DNA from: CAZOWW01 sp964583765
Lineage (GTDB): Bacteria; Actinomycetota; Actinomycetes; Actinomycetales; Kineosporiaceae
Length of the DNA stretch: 26,247 nt
Assembly (NCBI GenBank): GCA_964583765.1
Contig: CAZOWW010000085.1
Location: 1-26,247, forward strand
Reading direction: 5' to 3'
In this document: positions 7,758 to 16,722 of the stretch, in pieces
Layout of the letters: every line of letters starts with the position of its first letter
Numbering within the stretch: position 1 is the stretch's first letter
The notes under the pieces: model-generated
What the model saw: the letters and a program-made list of their open reading frames with translations, nothing else
The model's database searches: none
Told to the model about the DNA's origin: nothing
Program-made: the position numbers and the translations under genes

Positions 7758-9128
7758 ATGCAGCTCACCCCCGGCGACCTCTCCGGCACGGTCGGCGATC
7801 TTCCTCCGCACACCCCCGGCGACTCCGCCCGCGCCACCGGCGATCCCGCCCGTCCCCCGGACGCCTCCGGCGTCTCCGCCCGTCCGGTGGAGGCCGAGGC
7901 CCTGCGTGCGCAGGCCGAGGCCCTGGACCGCGCGGACGCCCTCACCGCCTGCCGTGACCGGTTCCGGCTTCCGGACGGGATCCGCTACCTCGACGGCAAC
8001 TCGCTCGGGGCGCTGCCCCGGTGCGTGCCGGAGGTGCTCGCGGACGCAACACAGCGGCAGTGGGGCCAGGGGCTGGTCGGCTCCTGGAACACCGAAGGCT
8101 GGTGGACGGCGCCGACCCGCGTGGGCGATCGGCTCGCCCCTCTCCTCGGCGCGGCCCCCGGACAGGTCGTGATCACCGACTCCACGTCGGTGAACCTCTT
8201 CAAGTGCGCCGTGGCCGCCGCACGCCTGCGCCCGGGGCGCTCCCTCCTCGTGACCGATCCCGACTCCTTCCCCACCGACCTCTACCTGCTGGACGGCGCG
8301 GCCCGGCTCACCGGGCTCGAGGTGGTCCACGCGAGGCCGCCGGAGGTGCCCGACCTGCTGGACCGGCACGCCGACCGGGTCGCGGTGGTGGCGCTCTCGC
8401 ACGTGGACTACCGCAGCGGGGAACTGTGGGACCTGGCCGGGATCACCGGGGCCGCCCACCGGGCCGGGGCGCTCGCCCTGTGGGACCTGTGCCACTCCGC
8501 CGGAGTGCTGCCCGTGGAACTGGACCGCTGCGAGGTGGATCTCGCGGTCGGCTGCGGGTACAAGTACCTCAACGGCGGTCCGGGGGCACCCGCCTGGCTC
8601 TACCTGGCCCACCGGCACCAGGACGCCTGGGAGAACCCCCTGCCCGGCTGGACCGGCCACGCGGAGCCGTTCGCGATGAGCCCCGGTTACGTCCCGGCGG
8701 ACGGTGTCGCCCGCGCCCGCACGGGCAGCCCGCCGATCCTCTCGATGCTCGCCCTCGAGGCGGCCCTGAGCGTCTACGACGGCCTCGACCTGACCGAGGT
8801 CCGGCGACGCTCGCTCTCCCTCGGCACGCTGCTCATCGACGCCGTGGACGCGCTGGTGCCCGAGGTCCGGGTGGTCACCCCCCGCGCTCCCGGGCGGCGG
8901 GGTTCCCAGGTGGCGCTGTCCCACCCCGACGCCTGGCCGCTGGTGCGCGCCCTGGCCGGACGAGGCGTGATCGGCGACTTCCGGGCACCCGACCTCGTGC
9001 GGCTCGGGCTGGCACCGCTGTACCTGCGGCACGTCGACGTGGTCGAGGCCGTGCTCACGCTACGGGCGGTGCTCGACGCGGGCGAGCACCTCGACCCCCG
9101 CCACCGCGTGCGCCCGACGGTCACCTGA
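7758..9128 (+). CDS. kynU: Kynureninase
   Basis: Kynureninase is a PLP enzyme that cleaves kynurenine (or 3-hydroxykynurenine) to anthranilate (or 3-hydroxyanthranilate) and alanine, in tryptophan breakdown or NAD precursor synthesis. Family motifs run throughout: YLDGNSLGALPR (77-88), WNTEGWWTAPTRVGD (110-124), DSTSVNLFK (141-149), SHVDYRSGELWD (214-225), WDLCHSAGVLPVELD (242-256), the PLP lysine K269 in GCGYKYLNGGPGAPAW, GWTGHAEPFAMSPGY and RTGSPPILSM. The ATG at 7758 gives 456 residues. The first 45 or so are Pro/Gly/Asp/Ala-rich and not part of the usual 410-420-residue enzyme, so a later start is possible. The frame is open far upstream, but that part overlaps pdxT antisense and is not coding. 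It is inserted, on the opposite strand, between the two PLP-synthase genes. No tryptophan dioxygenase or formamidase gene is in the window. Confidence 0.93.
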   Translation: MQLTPGDLSGTVGDLPPHTPGDSARATGDPARPPDASGVSARPVEAEALRAQAEALDRADALTACRDRFRLPDGIRYLDGNSLGALPRCVPEVLADATQRQWGQGLVGSWNTEGWWTAPTRVGDRLAPLLGAAPGQVVITDSTSVNLFKCAVAAARLRPGRSLLVTDPDSFPTDLYLLDGAARLTGLEVVHARPPEVPDLLDRHADRVAVVALSHVDYRSGELWDLAGITGAAHRAGALALWDLCHSAGVLPVELDRCEVDLAVGCGYKYLNGGPGAPAWLYLAHRHQDAWENPLPGWTGHAEPFAMSPGYVPADGVARARTGSPPILSMLALEAALSVYDGLDLTEVRRRSLSLGTLLIDAVDALVPEVRVVTPRAPGRRGSQVALSHPDAWPLVRALAGRGVIGDFRAPDLVRLGLAPLYLRHVDVVEAVLTLRAVLDAGEHLDPRHRVRPTVT

Positions 9129-9180
9129 GCATCCCCGGCACGGTGCCGTAGCTGACGAGCACAGTGCCCGGAGATGACGA

Positions 9181-9213
9181 GGTCCCGGGTGCGCCGTGGG
9201 CGCACCCGGGACC
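9181..9213. terminator. Bidirectional hairpin between kynU and pdxS
   Basis: GGTCCCGGGTGCGCC (9181-9195) and GGCGCACCCGGGACC (9199-9213) form a perfect 15-bp stem around the 3-nt loop GTG (one C-G pair would open to relieve the loop). It lies between the convergent stops of kynU and pdxS. No long T-run follows, as is common for actinobacterial hairpin terminators. Confidence 0.8.
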
Positions 9214-9223
9214 GGGGGTCAGC

Positions 9224-10159
<936 letters not shown>

Positions 10160-10292
10160 GGGAACCTCACTGGGGAAGAAGACGAAGGCGATGCCGCACG
10201 TCACCACGGCGTACGCGACAACTTTAGTGGACAAGCCCCGACGACGTTCCGGGAGCCGAGGTGAGCTTCGCCCCGGTGCCCGTCAACGCCCG

Positions 10293-11012
10293 TCAGCCCC
10301 GTCCGGAACAACCGCTCGGGTCGAGGCCCGGGGCGATCGCGTCGTCGAGATCGACCATACGCGGCCAGGCCGCCCGACCCGCCAGTCCGGTCCAGCGCAC
10401 GATCCGCTTGCGCCGCACCCGCTGGACCTGCGCCACCGCGTCGTTGTGGAATCGGCGGGCGAACTGCGCGCGCTGGCAGGCCCGGTAGAGCAGGTCGACC
10501 TCGTCCCGGGTACCCGGGTCGGCCCGGAGGACGGCCGCGGTCCGCGGATCCGTGAAGGCAGCGGCGATCGCGCGGGTCAGCACGCTCTCCGCCTGTTCCC
10601 AACCCGCCAGCTCGAGATCGGGCTCCAGCAGCCCCACCGAGTGGGACTCCTCTCCCCGCGCCCGGCTCCGCGGGGCGTGTCCCCGGCCACCCTGCCCGAT
10701 CCGCTCGGATCGCGTGTCCGGAACCCACCCCGGTCCGGTCGCCGAGCTCCCCGTCGGGGGCACGTGGGCGGCCTCCACGGCGGACTCCCCCGCGTCCAGA
10801 GCACCCCGCGTCGCCCGCAGCAGGAACTCGCGCTCCGACGGCGCCAGGTGCACGGCGACCTCCCGCGCAGCCACCGCTCGGCGGACGAACTGCACGTCCA
10901 CGGCCGCCCGCGCTGCCTCCACCTTGTGGTGCAGTCGATCGAGACGCCCGGCGGAGATGGACAGGTACCAGCCGCCAACGGCAAGTACTGCGCACAGCCA
11001 CAGTCCGAGCAC
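10293..11012 (-). CDS. Membrane-anchored LemA-like protein of unknown function
   Basis: I do not recognise a named gene. The 239-residue product starts at a GTG (11010-11012) with one transmembrane segment (about residues 2-18), then a charged helical region containing RLDRLHHKVEAARAAVDVQF (23-42). The region resembles the LemA-family pattern of a membrane anchor followed by a helix with R-L-R-N-x-V-x-x-A-W-x-x-x-D-V-Q-L. Near the C-terminus ARRFHNDAVAQVQRVRRKR (about 193-211) resembles the LemA ARRxYNDAVRxYN motif. The middle (about 90-140) is low-complexity Gly/Arg/Ser. Homologues commonly sit between pdxS and pimA in actinobacteria. The product is probably anchored with its helical domain in the cytosol or outside; orientation is not clear. 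LemA membership is tentative. Confidence 0.72.
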   Translation of the reverse strand: MLGLWLCAVLAVGGWYLSISAGRLDRLHHKVEAARAAVDVQFVRRAVAAREVAVHLAPSEREFLLRATRGALDAGESAVEAAHVPPTGSSATGPGWVPDTRSERIGQGGRGHAPRSRARGEESHSVGLLEPDLELAGWEQAESVLTRAIAAAFTDPRTAAVLRADPGTRDEVDLLYRACQRAQFARRFHNDAVAQVQRVRRKRIVRWTGLAGRAAWPRMVDLDDAIAPGLDPSGCSGRG

Positions 11013-11018
11013 GAGCGG

Positions 11019-11024
11019 ACTCTA
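11019..11024 (-). promoter_or_regulatory. Putative -10 element of the LemA-like gene (leaderless type)
   Basis: On the minus strand TAGAGT (TANNNT) is followed by CCGCTC and then the GTG start, the same 6-nt spacing as at kynU. There is no recognisable ribosome-binding site before this GTG, which supports a leaderless transcript. Confidence 0.35.
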
Positions 11025-11093
11025 CGCCGCACGGGTCCGGCCCCGCAGATACCCCGCCCGGCACTTTGAGTCCGACCGGCGGTCTCTGCCTGT

Positions 11094-11314
11094 CCGGTAC
11101 CCCGTGAGGCCCGTCNNNNNNNNNNNNNNNNNNNNNNNNNNNNNNNNNNNNNNNNNNNNNNNNNNNNNNNNNNNNNNNNNNNNNNNNNNNNNNNNNNNNN
11201 NNNNNNNNNNNNNNNGTGGTACCCCGTGAGGCCCGTCGTGGTACCCCGTGAGGCCCGTCGTGGTACCCCGTGAGGCCCGTCGTGGTACCCCGAGAGGCCC
11301 GTCGTGGTACCCCG
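11094..11314. repeat. 22-bp tandem repeat array spanning the assembly gap
   Basis: Units of 22 bp beginning GTGGTACCCCGTGAGGCC start at 11216, 11238, 11260 and 11282, followed by a partial copy at 11304-11314. One further copy with a changed 5' end lies just left of the gap (11094-11115). The first three right-hand copies are identical; the fourth has a single T-to-A change. The unit length is not a multiple of three, so it is not a coding repeat. Each unit contains the palindromes GGTACC and GGCC. It fills the region between the LemA-like gene and pimA; the rest of 11013-11381 holds no gene that I can support. Confidence 0.9.
11116..11215. other. Assembly gap (100 Ns)
   Basis: Exactly 100 unknown bases, the usual placeholder for a scaffold gap of unknown size. 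Both edges are in the 22-bp repeat, so the missing sequence is most simply more repeat copies, although a gene cannot be excluded. Confidence 0.99.
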
Positions 11315-11381
11315 CACCTGACTCGGTGTCACGAGCGGGCGGCCCCGGCACCGGCCCGGACGGGGCTCGTCACCGGCGACC

Positions 11382-12620
11382 TCAGTCCCGGCGACGCCCG
11401 AAGAGGCCGGGCGGGTCGGGGTCCTCCCCCACGCGGTCGGTGCCGGAGCGGACCGTCTCGTAGACCGCGAGCACGTCGGCCGCCACCCGGCTCCAGTCGT
11501 ACCGGCCGACCGCCGCCCGGGCCGCGGCGGCGGTGCGGACGCGCTCGGCCGGGTCCCGGAGCAACCGGACGAGGGCGCCCGCGAGATCCGCCGGATCCCC
11601 TTGCCGGAACAGCACGCCCAGCCGTCCCTCCTCCAGGACCCGCCGGAAGGCGCCCAGGTCGCTGGCGAGCACGGTGGCCCCGGCACTCATCGCCTCGACC
11701 AGGACGACGCCGAAGCTCTCCCCGCCCGTCTGCGGGGCCACGTACACGGCCACCGAGCGCAGGAGCGACGCCTTCGCCGCGTCGTCCAGGGCCCCCAGGA
11801 ACTGCACGCCGGATGCCGTGGCAGCCGCGGTGGACACGAAGGTGTGATCGAGGTCGCCGCGGCCCAGGACGAGGAAGCGAGCCCCCGGCACCTCACGTCG
11901 CACGAGGGGGATCGCCTCGGCCAGCACGCCGAAGCCCTTGCGTTCCTCGTCGAGCCGGCCGACGAAGGCGACCGTCGGTGCCTCGTCGGTGGAGCGCCAC
12001 TCCTCGCGCAGCGTCGCATCGGCGAACCGGTCCACCCACACCCCGTTCGGGATCACCACGGCGTCCCCGCCCAGATGCTCCACCAGGGTACGCCGGGCCT
12101 CCTCGGACACGGCGATGCGAGCCGAGATCTTCTCCAGGCTGGACCGCAGCAGCGGCTGGGCGGCCTGCATGGCCCGGGACCGCTGGGTGGCGGTGTGGAA
12201 GGTCGCGACGATCGGTCCGGTCGCGGCCCACAGGGCGAGCAGGCTCAGCGAGGGCGTCATGGGCTCGTGGATGTGCAGCACGTCGAAGTCCCCGCCGGCC
12301 AGCCACCGCCGCACGCGGGCGGCGCTCACGGGGCCGAACGAGAGCCGGGCGATCGAGCCGTTGTACTTCACGGGGACCGCACGGCCGGTGGGCTCGACAT
12401 AGGCGGGCACCGGTGTGTCGTCGTCGGCCGGGGCCAGCACGCTCACCCGGTGTCCCTCGGCCAGCAGGTACTCGGCGAGATCCCGCACGTGGTACTGCAC
12501 GCCGCCCGGCACGTCGAAGGAGTACGGGCAGACGATGCCCACCCGCAGCCCGTGCGCCGGGCCCGCCTGCGCCCCACGCTCGCGGCTCCGCGCCGCCTCG
12601 TCGGACCCTCGCTCAGGCAT
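11382..12620 (-). CDS. pimA: PimA-type phosphatidylinositol alpha-mannosyltransferase (GT4)
   Basis: PimA transfers the first mannose from GDP-mannose to phosphatidylinositol on the cytosolic face of the membrane, starting phosphatidylinositol mannoside synthesis. The 412-residue protein has the GT4 two-Rossmann layout. GIVCPYSFDVPGGVQYHV (28-45) is nearly the PimA signature and includes the Gly-Gly acceptor loop. HIHEPMTPS follows at 117-125. R222 and K228 in VGRLDEERKGF match the nucleotide-sugar-binding Arg/Lys pair, and GGESFGVVLVEAM contains the conserved E-x7-E glutamates. The ATG at 12620 adds about 24 polar residues in front of the usual start; a start inside this leader is possible. 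It lies 27 bp after the acyltransferase gene, forming a pgsA-acyltransferase-pimA operon. Confidence 0.93.
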   Translation of the reverse strand: MPERGSDEAARSRERGAQAGPAHGLRVGIVCPYSFDVPGGVQYHVRDLAEYLLAEGHRVSVLAPADDDTPVPAYVEPTGRAVPVKYNGSIARLSFGPVSAARVRRWLAGGDFDVLHIHEPMTPSLSLLALWAATGPIVATFHTATQRSRAMQAAQPLLRSSLEKISARIAVSEEARRTLVEHLGGDAVVIPNGVWVDRFADATLREEWRSTDEAPTVAFVGRLDEERKGFGVLAEAIPLVRREVPGARFLVLGRGDLDHTFVSTAAATASGVQFLGALDDAAKASLLRSVAVYVAPQTGGESFGVVLVEAMSAGATVLASDLGAFRRVLEEGRLGVLFRQGDPADLAGALVRLLRDPAERVRTAAAARAAVGRYDWSRVAADVLAVYETVRSGTDRVGEDPDPPGLFGRRRD

Positions 12621-12647
12621 CGTGGTCCGTCCGGTGGTCGGGCCGGG

Positions 12648-13595
12648 TCAGGACGCTCTGCCGGAGTCCGGGGTACCGGCCGGTGTCTCGGGCACCAGAT
12701 CGTCGAGGAAGACCCGCTGCAGCATGTGCCAGTCCTGCGGGTGGGCGCGGATACCGGCGGCGAGCGCGTCCGCACACTGCTGGGTCATCACCTCCACCTG
12801 CTGCGACCGGGGTCGGCCGGGCGCGGGCACGACCTCGGGGTGGAAACGCACCACCACACCCCAGCGGGCCGTCACCCCCGGGGGCAGGCGCTCGTAGTAG
12901 ATCGTGACCGGGAAGAGCGCGGCCCCGGTCGCCGCGGCCAGGGCAGCCGGACCGGCGGCCATCCGGGCCTGCTCCCCGAAGAACCGCACCGGAACCCCGT
13001 TGGCGCCCAGGTCTCGGTCCACGAGCAGCGGCACGAGACCTCCCTCGTGCAGGCGTCGGGACAGGATGCCGAAGATCTCCACCCCGGTGGCCAGCGGGAA
13101 CACCTCCAGCCCGAGACGCTCCCGGAAGGCCACGAACTTCCGGAACAGCTCCTCGGGGGTCAGATGTTCGGCGACGGTGGTGACCTTGGCGAGTTCGCGC
13201 ACCGCCCAGGCACCCGCGTGATCCCAGTTCCCCTGATGGGCGAGTGCCATCACCACGCCGCGCCCCTCGGACACGGCCTGACGCACCGGCTCGTCCCCCT
13301 CGGCCCGGCAGGTGGCCAGGATTCGCTCGCTGGACCAGTCCGCCATGCGGAAGACATCGCACCAGTAGCGCAGGTACGAATGCATGCCCTTGCGCGAGAG
13401 CGACTTCAACGCGAACGGGGAGGCCTGCGGGAACACCCGGGAGAAATTGTCCTCGAGCTGACGCACGCCCGTCCCCTGTCGCAACCAGGCGACCTGTGCC
13501 ACCACCGAGCAGATCAGGTAGGCCAGCCGCTCGGGCATCCGGCGGATCAGGCGCCAGCCGGCACCGAAGGCGAACAGGGCCGCACGGTCACTCAT
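12648..13595 (-). CDS. Phosphatidylinositol mannoside acyltransferase (PatA-like)
   Basis: This member of the HtrB/LpxL-PatA acyltransferase family is expected to acylate the first mannose of PIM on the cytosolic membrane face using acyl-CoA. The ATG at 13593-13595 gives 315 residues and overlaps the pgsA stop by 8 bases (ATGAGTGA), a clear sign of coupling; longer in-frame starts run back inside pgsA. An N-terminal hydrophobic segment (about 20-38) is followed by the catalytic HX4D motif H120-Q-G-N-W-D125 in VVMALAHQGNWDHAGAW, a glutamate region VAEHLTPEELFRKF (141-154), and VPLLVDRDLGANGVPVRFFG, the typical substrate-pocket segment. Its position between pgsA and pimA matches the mycobacterial Rv2611c gene, known as PatA, on which the specific function rests. 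Confidence 0.92.
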   Translation of the reverse strand: MSDRAALFAFGAGWRLIRRMPERLAYLICSVVAQVAWLRQGTGVRQLEDNFSRVFPQASPFALKSLSRKGMHSYLRYWCDVFRMADWSSERILATCRAEGDEPVRQAVSEGRGVVMALAHQGNWDHAGAWAVRELAKVTTVAEHLTPEELFRKFVAFRERLGLEVFPLATGVEIFGILSRRLHEGGLVPLLVDRDLGANGVPVRFFGEQARMAAGPAALAAATGAALFPVTIYYERLPPGVTARWGVVVRFHPEVVPAPGRPRSQQVEVMTQQCADALAAGIRAHPQDWHMLQRVFLDDLVPETPAGTPDSGRAS

Positions 13596-14298
13596 CGGCA
13601 GGACCTGCGGACTCCGCGGCGGTTCCCGCGGCCGTCGGTCCATAGGGACTCGTGGCCGTTCCGGAGGGGCTGGCGGGCGCCGCGCCGGCCAGTGCCGCCA
13701 GCGCCTGGGACCGCACGAGCAGCATCCGCTGGACGACGGTGACCACACTGGCCACCGCGAGCAGGATCAGCACCACGGTGAGCACCACCATCGGCAGCCC
13801 CAGCCCGACCAGGCCGGTGGTCACGAGGACGGCGACCAGGCGGTCGGCCCGCTCGGCGATGCCCACGTTGGCCCGCATGCCCAGCCCCTCGGCCCGGGCA
13901 CGGGCGTAGGACACGATGCTGCCCAGGACGAGGCAGGCCAGGGACAGGGCCGCCATGGGCAGGTCGTCGCCCCGCCCGGCGAAGTAGAGGACCAACCCGC
14001 CGAAGACGGCGGCGTCGCCGACCCGGTCGAGGGTCGAGTCGAGGAAGGCACCCCAGGCGCTCGACCGTCCGGCCGTCCTGGCCATGATCCCGTCGACCGT
14101 GTCCGAGAAGACGAAGAGGGTGATGACGACCGTTCCCCAGAACAACTGGCCCAGGGGGTAAAGGGCGAGGGCTCCGGCGACGACGCCGAGAGTGCCGACA
14201 AGGGTGACGGCGTCCGGGCTCACCCCGCGGCGCAACAACGCGTGGGCAACGGGAGTGAAGAGCCGGGTGAACAGGGCTCGGGCGAATCGGTTGAGCAT
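13588..14298 (-). CDS. pgsA: Phosphatidylinositol-phosphate synthase (CDP-alcohol phosphotransferase)
   Basis: This integral membrane enzyme joins CDP-diacylglycerol and inositol 1-phosphate to phosphatidylinositol phosphate, the first step to PI and PIMs in actinobacteria. The 236-residue protein has about six transmembrane helices and the complete CDP-OH-P motif: D66-x2-D69-G70-x2-A73-R74-x8-G83-x3-D87-x3-D91. The N-terminal MLNRFARALFTRLFTPVA and IAERADRLV segments are typical of the inositol-specific branch; the latter contains basic residues proposed to bind inositol phosphate. The C-terminal 35 residues are Ala/Thr/Ser/Pro-rich. It heads the lipid operon. The symbol pgsA is also used for the phosphatidylglycerol-phosphate enzyme, but gene context favours the inositol enzyme. 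Confidence 0.93.
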   Translation of the reverse strand: MLNRFARALFTRLFTPVAHALLRRGVSPDAVTLVGTLGVVAGALALYPLGQLFWGTVVITLFVFSDTVDGIMARTAGRSSAWGAFLDSTLDRVGDAAVFGGLVLYFAGRGDDLPMAALSLACLVLGSIVSYARARAEGLGMRANVGIAERADRLVAVLVTTGLVGLGLPMVVLTVVLILLAVASVVTVVQRMLLVRSQALAALAGAAPASPSGTATSPYGPTAAGTAAESAGPADE

Positions 14299-14422
14299 GA
14301 CGTCCGCTGGGAAAAGCCCGCTCGGCGCGGCGGGGGCGACACCGGTCTTTCCGGCACGTGCACTCTACCGACGTCAAGCCCTTGCCCTGCGTGGCGGCAG
14401 GGGTACAAGGTTGATGGCCAAC

Positions 14423-14442
14423 CGGAGGCAATGCCGCCTCCG
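14423..14442. promoter_or_regulatory. Inverted repeat in the pgsA/EF-G2 divergent region
   Basis: CGGAGGC (14423-14429) and GCCTCCG (14436-14442) form a 7-bp stem with a 6-nt loop in the 214-bp divergent gap. It may be an operator half-site pair or a leader hairpin of the EF-G2-like gene. Confidence 0.35.
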
Positions 14443-14460
14443 TTGCTGGACGGGGCGAAT

Positions 14461-14474
14461 TCCGCACGTGCGGA
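14461..14474. promoter_or_regulatory. Perfect 14-bp palindrome upstream of the EF-G2-like gene
   Basis: TCCGCACGTGCGGA is a perfect palindrome ending 38 bp before the ATG of the EF-G2-like gene. Its core GCACGTGC occurs a second time at 14354-14361 in the same divergent gap. Two copies of an 8-bp palindrome about 110 bp apart look like operators for a dimeric regulator that could act on both divergent genes. Confidence 0.4.
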
Positions 14475-14512
14475 CGTCTCGACCAGCGCGCCGGCGATGA
14501 CGAGGAGGTCTC

Positions 14513-16660
14513 ATGGCGGGCAATGTCAAGCCTCGCGGCGGCGAGGTTCGTGAGAACGTCAGCCCAGACAGGATCCGGAACGTCGTCCTCATCGGACATG
14601 CCGCAGCAGGCAAGACGACGCTCGTGGAGGCCGCCCTCGCGGGCACTGGCGCACTCAGCCGGGCCGGCCGGGTCGAGGACGGATCGACCGTCACCGACCA
14701 CGAGGAGATCGAGCACCGGCTCGTGCGGTCCGTCTCCCTCGCCGTGGCATCGACCACGAGCGGGGGAACGAAGCTCAATCTGGTGGACACTCCCGGACAC
14801 GCCGATTTCGTCGGGGATGTCCGTGCGGGCCTGCGGGCCGCGGACGCCGCCCTCTTCGTGGTCTCGGCGGTCGACGGGGTCGACGGCATCACCCGGATGC
14901 TCTGGGAGGAGTGCGCCGCCATCGGCATGCCGCGGGCGGTCGTGATCACGCACGTCGACCACCCCCGAGGTGACTTCGACGAGTCCCTGGCCATCTGTCA
15001 ACGCGTGTTCGGCGACGGTGTGCAGCCGCTGTACCTGCCCCTGCTCGGTGACGACGAGGCACCGGCCGGGCTCATCGGCCTGCTCACCCAGAAGGTCTTC
15101 GACTGCTCCTCCGGCAAGCGCGTGGAGCGGGACGCCGACCCGGAGCACCTCACCGCCATCGAGGCGGCGCGAGCGACCCTGATCGAGGGGATCATCCAGG
15201 AGTCCGAGGACGACTCCCTGCTCGAGCGCTGGCTGGAGGGTGAGGAGATCCCGGTCGAGACCCTGGTCACCGATCTGGAGACCGCGGTCACCCGCGGCTC
15301 GTTCCACCCGGTGCTGCCGGTCGTGGCGACCACCGGTCTCGGGGTGCCGGAACTCCTCGAGGTGATCGTGCGGGGGTTCCCCTCGCCGCTCGAGCATCCG
15401 ATGCCCGTGGTCACCGCGCCTGACGGCACTCCTCTGACCCCGCTGACCTGCGACGCGGCCGGGCCTCTGGTCGCCGAGGTGATCAAGACCACGAGCGACC
15501 CCTACGTCGGGCGGCTGAGCCTCGTGCGCGTCTTCTCGGGCACGCTCGTGCCCGAGGCGACCGTGCACGTGTCGGGGCACTTCGCCCAGTTCGCCGGGGC
15601 CAATCGCGGCCATGCGGACCACGACCTCGACGAACGGGTCGGGGCGGTCTCGGTGCCCTTCGGCGCCACCCTCACCGCTCTGCCTCGCGGGGTCGCCGGG
15701 GACATCGTGGCGGTCGCCCGGCTCACCCGCACCGAGACCGGGGACACGATCTCGGATCCCGCGCACCCGGCGCTCATGGAGCCCTGGGTGATGCCCGAGC
15801 CTCTGCTCCCGACCGCCGTGCTCGCCCGCACGAGCACCGACGAGGACAAGCTCTCCCAGGCGCTGGCCCGCCTGGTCGCCGAGGACCCCACCGTGCGGAT
15901 CGAGGCCAACTCGGACACCCACCAGATCGTGCTCTGGTCGATGGGCGAGGCACATCTGGACGTACTGCTCGACCGGCTCAAGTCACGGTTCGGCGTCGAG
16001 GTCACGACCGAGCCGGTCAAGGTCTCGCTGCGAGAGACCTTCCAGAAGTCCGGTACCGGGCACGGTCGCCACGTCAAGCAGTCCGGGGGCCACGGTCAGT
16101 ACGCCGTCTGCGACATCGAGGTCGAACCCCTCCTGGACGGCCAGGGCTTCGAGTTCATCGACAAGGTGGTCGGCGGGTCCGTGCCACGGCAGTTCATCCC
16201 GAGCGTCGAGAAGGGGGTGCGGTCCCAGATGGAGAAGGGTGTGGGGGCCGGATACCCCATGGTCGGACTGCGCGTCACGCTCGTGGGCGGCAAGGCGCAC
16301 AGCGTCGACTCCTCGGACGCCGCGTTCCAGATGGCCGGGGCGCTGGCGCTCAAGGAGGCGGCCGGCTCGGCCGGTGTGGCCATGCTCGAGCCGATCGAGG
16401 AGGTGCACGTGGTCGTGGACGACGAGTACGTGGGCACCGTCATGGGTGACATGTCGGGACGGCGCGGCCGGGTGACCGGCACCTCGTCGGTCGGCGCCGG
16501 ACGCACCGACGTGGCCGCCGAGGTCCCCGCGATCGAGCTCACCCGCTACGCCACCGACCTGCGCAGCCTGGCCCACGGCACGGGCGTCTTCACCCGGCGC
16601 TACCTGCGGCACGCACCGATGCCCCAGCACCAGGCGGACAAGCTGCTGGCCGGCGACTGA
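14513..16660 (+). CDS. EF-G2-like translational GTPase
   Basis: This is an elongation-factor-G-like protein of the actinobacterial EF-G2 (FusA2) type; 715 residues, full length. A strong ribosome-binding site (GAGGAGG, 4 nt from the ATG) precedes it. Domain G has the P-loop GHAAAGKT (28-35) and DTPG (92-95). The base-recognition motif reads THVD (146-149) where EF-G has NKxD, and switch I lacks the usual EF-G sequence. Domains II-V follow, with domain IV recognisable by GHGRHVKQSGGHGQYAVC and domain V by EPIEEVHVVVDDEYVGTVMGDMSGRRG. From what is known of mycobacterial EF-G2, such proteins bind guanine nucleotides but do not replace EF-G in translocation; their role is unsettled. It stands alone on the plus strand, splitting the conserved minus-strand block between pgsA and the HIT gene. 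Confidence 0.9.
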   Translation: MAGNVKPRGGEVRENVSPDRIRNVVLIGHAAAGKTTLVEAALAGTGALSRAGRVEDGSTVTDHEEIEHRLVRSVSLAVASTTSGGTKLNLVDTPGHADFVGDVRAGLRAADAALFVVSAVDGVDGITRMLWEECAAIGMPRAVVITHVDHPRGDFDESLAICQRVFGDGVQPLYLPLLGDDEAPAGLIGLLTQKVFDCSSGKRVERDADPEHLTAIEAARATLIEGIIQESEDDSLLERWLEGEEIPVETLVTDLETAVTRGSFHPVLPVVATTGLGVPELLEVIVRGFPSPLEHPMPVVTAPDGTPLTPLTCDAAGPLVAEVIKTTSDPYVGRLSLVRVFSGTLVPEATVHVSGHFAQFAGANRGHADHDLDERVGAVSVPFGATLTALPRGVAGDIVAVARLTRTETGDTISDPAHPALMEPWVMPEPLLPTAVLARTSTDEDKLSQALARLVAEDPTVRIEANSDTHQIVLWSMGEAHLDVLLDRLKSRFGVEVTTEPVKVSLRETFQKSGTGHGRHVKQSGGHGQYAVCDIEVEPLLDGQGFEFIDKVVGGSVPRQFIPSVEKGVRSQMEKGVGAGYPMVGLRVTLVGGKAHSVDSSDAAFQMAGALALKEAAGSAGVAMLEPIEEVHVVVDDEYVGTVMGDMSGRRGRVTGTSSVGAGRTDVAAEVPAIELTRYATDLRSLAHGTGVFTRRYLRHAPMPQHQADKLLAGD

Positions 16661-16671
16661 GCCCGTCCACC

Positions 16672-16715
16672 CCGTTCCCGATCCCCGGAGGCCTGTGACC
16701 GGGGATCGGGAACGG
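16672..16715. terminator. Bidirectional hairpin between the EF-G2-like and HIT genes
   Basis: CCGTTCCCGATCCCC (16672-16686) pairs perfectly with GGGGATCGGGAACGG (16701-16715) around a 14-nt loop. It sits in the 62-bp gap between two convergent stop codons and can be extended past a small bulge by CCCGT/ACGGG. It is very likely the shared terminator. Confidence 0.85.
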
Positions 16716-16722
16716 ACGGGGG

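Noticed and set aside
11094..11314. CRISPR array
   Set aside because: The units are directly adjacent 22-bp copies with no variable spacers and no cas genes are near.
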